Source of the DNA: Brevibacillus_H ginsengisoli | GTDB lineage: Bacteria; Bacillota; Bacilli; Brevibacillales; Brevibacillaceae | Length of the DNA stretch: 64,000 nucleotides | NCBI RefSeq assembly: GCF_050113715.1 | Contig: NZ_JBNJQR010000012.1 | Coordinates: 62,001-126,000, forward strand | Direction of reading: 5' to 3' | Shown here: in pieces, positions 60,797-64,000 of the stretch | Position numbering within the stretch: the stretch's first letter is position 1 | Layout of the letters: every line of letters starts with the position of its first letter | Position numbers and translations under genes: made by a program | Notes under the pieces: model-generated | What the model saw: the letters and a program-made list of their open reading frames with translations, nothing else | What the model was told of the DNA's origin: nothing | Databases searched by the model: none

Positions 60797-61393
60797 CTAA
60801 TTTTGTGAATTTTTCTTTCCCAATTTTTCGTAATCGTCTCGCAAACTCTCATCTTTCTCTTTGTTTAGTTTCTGGAATTTTTCGTAAGACTCTTTATCAT
60901 AGCCGGGCAGAAGTTGAAACGATTTTAAAACCGAATCTTTTTCATTAAATAGTTTGGAATATTCCTCGTAATCTTTTTTTTCCTTTTCATTTTTTTCATC
61001 ATATGCGGCTCCTGTTGGAGAGAATACAGTAACCACGACAGGCCCTCTCTCACCAAGTTTTTTCTTTAGCCCTACATATGCTTCGTCAATGGCAAACTGA
61101 ATTTCTGTATCCATTTCAATGGTAAAGAGGGTAACATTCTCAGAGTTGGCTGCTTTGTATTGTACATCCACGCCCCACTCTGTATCCTTACAGATAAATT
61201 TGTCCTTCCAAGCCTCAGGAAAGCTAATAGAGAACCCAAGTTTTTCATTTTTGTAAGTGCTGCTTACGGCTTGATAGTCTGTCGATTGTGCTACTTGTTT
61301 TTTTTCAGTAGTTTCGGTTGGCTTGGGATCAGTACAACCACTAAGAATGGACATCAGGAAAGCAGCACAAAGAACTACAACTGTTTTTTTCAT
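60797..61393 (-). CDS. lipoprotein of unknown function
   Basis: A 198-residue lipoprotein with lipobox ILSGC (Cys20), then a charged spacer and a beta-rich segment (STYKNEKLGFSISFPEAWKDKFICKDTEWGVDVQYKA) of the PsbP/Mog1-like type frequent in Firmicute lipoproteins. The C-terminus is a very acidic/basic helix rich in Lys and Glu. Start has GAGGGAG 4 nt upstream. 16 bp after the P60 gene; part of the same minus-strand run. Confidence 0.75.
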   Translation of the reverse strand: MKKTVVVLCAAFLMSILSGCTDPKPTETTEKKQVAQSTDYQAVSSTYKNEKLGFSISFPEAWKDKFICKDTEWGVDVQYKAANSENVTLFTIEMDTEIQFAIDEAYVGLKKKLGERGPVVVTVFSPTGAAYDEKNEKEKKDYEEYSKLFNEKDSVLKSFQLLPGYDKESYEKFQKLNKEKDESLRDDYEKLGKKNSQN

Positions 61394-61409
61394 TTTTACT
61401 CCCTCTAGT

Positions 61410-62054
61410 TTACAGTTTAATACTTCCATCATCTTGAATGACTCTACGTACAGCTGTTACATTCATGTACTTCAGAGGTGTCAGTTTTACATTTCCTTCA
61501 GAGTTTTTAGACTGTGGCCCTTCATGCAGTAGCATTCCGTCACCTGCATAGATGCCAACATGGCCCCCTCCATCAGTAAAAATAAGATCCCCAACCTTAT
61601 AATTTCCGCCCACTTTCACTTCTGTTCCTACTTTAACTTGATCTTTGGTCGTACGTCCAATATTTGTATTTAACTCAGTAAGATACACTGATGAAGTAAA
61701 ACCTGAACAATCCATAGACTTCGGCTTCACTTTGTTCAGATTGACTGTTCCAGCTCCCGGTTGTTCATAAGGAATTTTTCCTATCCATTTTTTTGCCTGA
61801 TCCAGTATCTTGGTTCGTTGCTCATCAGCGGTCGGTTTTTTGCCGCTTGCAGAAACTGAATCAGTTGATTGAGTTGCCGTAAATAAACGAGAGGCATCAT
61901 CACTAATTTCTATAGTGTCCTGCTTGGTCCTTTTCTCTTCACTTTTTACCGCTTGCTCCATCTTTGACGGCAATAGATACAAGTTGGATATTTGTCTGCT
62001 GTTGGCTAGAAGGTCCTGTCTTGTAGAGTAGGAATTGCGCTGAATTGGTTCCAT
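61410..62054 (-). CDS. NlpC/P60 family peptidoglycan hydrolase without Sec signal
   Basis: A 214-residue protein. The catalytic NlpC/P60 domain is at ~80-205, with the triad parts MDCSGFTSSVYL (Cys116), GGGHVGIYAGDG (His165) and LLHEGP (His177). The N-terminal ~75 residues lack a signal peptide and are polar, with TIEISDDASRLF, a D-x-[VI]-x-I-S-x-x-A pattern common in FlgM and flagellar-export-related proteins. So it may leave the cell by the flagellar secretion route, or act internally; this is inference. AAAGGAAA precedes the ATG. Confidence 0.85.
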   Translation of the reverse strand: MEPIQRNSYSTRQDLLANSRQISNLYLLPSKMEQAVKSEEKRTKQDTIEISDDASRLFTATQSTDSVSASGKKPTADEQRTKILDQAKKWIGKIPYEQPGAGTVNLNKVKPKSMDCSGFTSSVYLTELNTNIGRTTKDQVKVGTEVKVGGNYKVGDLIFTDGGGHVGIYAGDGMLLHEGPQSKNSEGNVKLTPLKYMNVTAVRRVIQDDGSIKL

Positions 62055-62274
62055 TTTCCTTTATCCCCTTATCATTTATTTATCAATCTGATAACCAATA
62101 TAAGGGATTCGCGTGTCTTTACTGTGTCCTCGGGATGAACTTTCCGGAAACATATATTAGGAAAAATAAGTAGCCCTGAAATTACAAAAGTGTTAGATTT
62201 GCCAAAAACATGACTCATCAATATAATGGAGTGTAGGTACAGAGTAAGGAATACTCTAATCATGATATCTACCT

Positions 62275-62350
62275 GTCCCCGTAGCTCAGCGGATAGAGCG
62301 ACAGTTTCCTAAACTGTGCGTCGGAGGTTCAATTCCTCTCGGGGTCACCA
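62275..62350 (+). tRNA. tRNA-Arg(CCT)
   Basis: A 76-nt tRNA with CCA encoded. Anticodon stem ACAGT/ACTGT and loop TTCCTAA give anticodon CCT (reads AGG). D-arm GCTCAGCGGATAGAGC and T-loop GTTCAATTCC are normal. The acceptor stem GTCCCCG / CGGGGTC pairs in six of seven positions; the second pair is U-U. A terminator follows at 62357. Confidence 0.92.
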
Positions 62351-62356
62351 TAAGCG

Positions 62357-62390
62357 AAAAAACCTTGATGTATCAAGGTTTTTTCTTTTT
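62357..62390 (+). terminator. terminator after tRNA-Arg
   Basis: Perfect 13-bp stem AAAAAACCTTGAT (62357-62369) / ATCAAGGTTTTTT (62372-62384) with a 2-nt loop and a T-rich tail. Confidence 0.92.
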
Positions 62391-62397
62391 GTATATG

Positions 62398-62424
62398 AAA
62401 ACCCCCAGTTCGACTGGGGGTTTC
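62398..62424. terminator. bidirectional terminator, side of the sensor kinase
   Basis: Perfect 9-bp stem ACCCCCAGT (62401-62409) / ACTGGGGGT (62413-62421) with A/T on both sides. It could end the kinase gene on the minus strand. The 62425-62557 gap between it and the kinase stop has no clear gene. Confidence 0.8.
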
Positions 62425-62557
62425 GGAAAGCTTTTAGCTATAAGTAGTCATCCTTTGAACCCAATGATAAGATGAGAGCCGGTCTGCCAACCGCAATCAT
62501 CATCAAAGGAGGACAAGGAAAGCTGATCGTCATTATTCTTAAATGTGAAAAGGGATG

Positions 62558-64000
62558 CTATTGTTCAAAAGGCAGCGTAAAATAAAAACTTACTCCTTGC
62601 TCTTTATTCTGGACTCCAAATTGGCTTTTGTGCAATTCTAAAATATTTTTCACAATTGCTAATCCTAGCCCGGTTCCGCCAGACTTTCTTCCCCTCGACT
62701 CTTCCACTCGATAAAATCGTTCCCAGATGCAATCCAAAAGATGATCTGGTATCGGCTTTCCTTTGTTTTCAACTGAAATAAGGGAACAATCCCTTTGAAT
62801 AGCGACTTGGATTGTAATTATACTCTTTTGAAAAGAATAACGGACCGCATTGCTTAATAGATTGACTAGTACCTGTTCAATTCTTTTTTTATCTGCAAAT
62901 ACGTTTGTTTCTTTATCTATGAATGTATGGATATAAAGCTGCTTTTCCTCCAAATGACAACTAAATTTATCGATGACCTCGCTAATCAAAGTTTGTATAC
63001 AAAAATTATCTTTTTTTAGCGAAACGGTTTTTGATTCCAGCTTAGACAATTCGAGCATGTCTTCCACTAGCTCATCCATTTTTTCTACCTCATCTAAAAT
63101 CACATGGATATAATGGTCCAACCTATCTTGGGCTATACCATCCTGTACTCCCTCCGAAAAAGCCCGAATGATTCCTAGAGGCGTTTTCAGTTCATGAGAA
63201 GCACTTGCGATAAAATCCTTTCGCATATTTTCCAGAGAACATCTGCGCTCAATGTCCTTTACGAGTTGTTCATTTGAGTTTTGTATTTCAAGCATACTTT
63301 GATTGAGATTAAACGCCATCCTGTTTAAACTGTCCGCTAAACTTCCCAGTTCGTCGTTTGAACGAATATTGGCTTTTGCAGAGAAGTCTAGTTTGGCCAT
63401 TCGAAGGGCAACTTCTTTTAGGTTAATTAACGGCTTGGAGATCATTTTAGATATGAAAAATGCAATGATCACCATAACAATGAATACGACGATAAATACG
63501 TAACCAAAATATACTTTCATGGTATCTACTGCTTCACCAACCGGTTGAAGGGATGTCATGGCAAATGCTAGCTCATCTTTTCCTTTTATATTGGGAACCC
63601 GACAAACTTCAATCAAGTTTTTGATACCACTTAGCTGGTCAATCCATTCGAACTGAACATATATATTCCTGTTAAGCTCAACCAAATAATTCTTAGAATT
63701 GCTGAACCATTCATGGATCGCGTCATACATCATTCCTTCCTGCATAAACTGAGTTTGCAAATTCCCATTGCCCGGAAATAGAATGTCAGTTACATTCCCG
63801 CTTATATGTTCAGTTGCTTCAGGTAAAGCTGATTCCGTTGACTTCCAGATAATCGAATTGTTCCTATGGTTTGTTCTAATCTCCAAAGGTACAAAAATCT
63901 TACTTGTTTTATCATAATAATAGCCGTCAATGGTTACTTCCATCCCATAGCTTAGTTTAGATTTGGTTAGTGACTCTAGTTGAGTTAGATCATCAAATGA
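62558..64000 (-). CDS. HAMP-domain sensor histidine kinase, N-terminus beyond the window
   Basis: Open reading continues without a stop to the right edge (SFDDLTQLESLTKSKLSYGMEV...), so the apparent ATG at 63943 is internal and the gene is partial; 480 residues are visible. An extracytoplasmic sensor region ends with a helix VFIVVFIVMVIIAFFISKM, then HAMP (SKPLINLKEVALRMAKLDFSAKANIRSNDELGSLADSLNRM), HisKA with ASHELKTPLGIIRAFSEGVQDG, and HATPase with LLSNAVRYSF, and GGTGLGLAIVKNIL. A response regulator gene is expected upstream, outside the window. Confidence 0.92.
   Translation of the reverse strand, partial: SFDDLTQLESLTKSKLSYGMEVTIDGYYYDKTSKIFVPLEIRTNHRNNSIIWKSTESALPEATEHISGNVTDILFPGNGNLQTQFMQEGMMYDAIHEWFSNSKNYLVELNRNIYVQFEWIDQLSGIKNLIEVCRVPNIKGKDELAFAMTSLQPVGEAVDTMKVYFGYVFIVVFIVMVIIAFFISKMISKPLINLKEVALRMAKLDFSAKANIRSNDELGSLADSLNRMAFNLNQSMLEIQNSNEQLVKDIERRCSLENMRKDFIASASHELKTPLGIIRAFSEGVQDGIAQDRLDHYIHVILDEVEKMDELVEDMLELSKLESKTVSLKKDNFCIQTLISEVIDKFSCHLEEKQLYIHTFIDKETNVFADKKRIEQVLVNLLSNAVRYSFQKSIITIQVAIQRDCSLISVENKGKPIPDHLLDCIWERFYRVEESRGRKSGGTGLGLAIVKNILELHKSQFGVQNKEQGVSFYFTLPFEQ

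Noticed and set aside
59661..62350. Integrated element using tRNA-Arg as attachment site
   Set aside because: The AT-rich cluster lies on the 5' side of the tRNA, no repeat of the tRNA 3' end was seen, and no integrase is present.
1..64000. CRISPR arrays, insertion sequences, prophage genes
   Set aside because: No regularly spaced repeat-spacer pattern, transposase or phage structural gene was seen in the window.

Overview
The window reads as the origin-proximal arm of the chromosome of an endospore-forming, low- to mid-GC Firmicute, most likely a Brevibacillus or close Paenibacillaceae relative. The evidence is gene order: almost the whole Bacillus subtilis run dnaX-ybaB-recR-yaaL-bofA ... 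gin ... tmk-darA-yaaR-holB-ricT-yabA-trmN6-GIY/YIG-rsmI-abrB-metG-tatD-yabE-rnmV-rsmA-veg-sspF-ispE-purR-ridA-spoVG-glmU-prs-ctc-pth-fin-mfd-spoVT-yabM-mazG-rqcP-yabP-yabQ-divIC-spoIIE is present, read here from high to low coordinates because most genes lie on the minus strand. The species call is an inference from memory of these families; no search was run.

Layout. 1-4.7 kb: partial vWA gene (yabS-like), spoIIE with a Spo0A-type promoter, divIC, yabQ/yabP cortex genes and rqcP. 4.7-13.8 kb: MazG/methylase fusion, YabM-type flippase, spoVT, a PrsA-like foldase lipoprotein, mfd, fin. 13.8-23 kb: pth, ctc (L25), prs, glmU, spoVG, ridA, purR, ispE, a SASP gene, veg, rsmA, rnmV. 23-31.5 kb: yabE-type cell-wall protein, tatD, metG with a T-box leader, abrB (plus strand), rsmI, GIY-YIG, methyltransferase, yabA, ricT. 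31.5-38.9 kb: holB, yaaR, darA, tmk, a PLP decarboxylase, gin, two unassigned genes (one a degenerate UDP-glucose-dehydrogenase relative), bofA, yaaL. 38.9-42.7 kb: CPBP protease, recR, ybaB, dnaX.

From about 42.7 kb the B. subtilis order breaks and accessory genes begin: a 197-bp inverted-repeat element, a PAS histidine kinase, YkuK-like and EcsC-like proteins, TerC and DedA membrane proteins, DoxX, glutaminase, tRNA-Ser(CGA), a pseudouridine synthase, a shortened NUDIX protein, tadA, an SPFH + small DNA-binding-protein operon with a three-site operator, a FapA/GAF pair, a TrmB regulator with an AEC transporter, a secreted copper-amine-oxidase-like domain protein, a small AT-rich cluster (NlpC/P60 hydrolase, lipoprotein, secreted protein, unknown protein), tRNA-Arg(CCT), and a sensor kinase cut by the window end.

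How the parts fit: the left two thirds combine replication, tRNA/rRNA maintenance and purine/PRPP/cell-wall precursor supply with a dense set of sporulation genes. Compartment-specific promoters are readable directly: Spo0A-type for spoIIE, sigma-H for spoVG, sigma-F for fin, sigma-G for spoVT and the SASP gene. abrB carries the two tandem Spo0A boxes expected downstream of its promoter. Three inhibitors of sporulation sigma factors or their processing (Fin, Gin, BofA) are all present. The most interesting unexplained signals are the SPFH/RHH operon with TGATATCA repeats every 11 bp, the hairpin that is both a terminator and a ribosome-site lock between prs and ctc, the 11-bp perfect Spo0A palindrome between metG and abrB, the 16-bp inverted-repeat element beside dnaX, the decayed UDP-glucose dehydrogenase, and the P60/lipoprotein/secreted-protein cluster.
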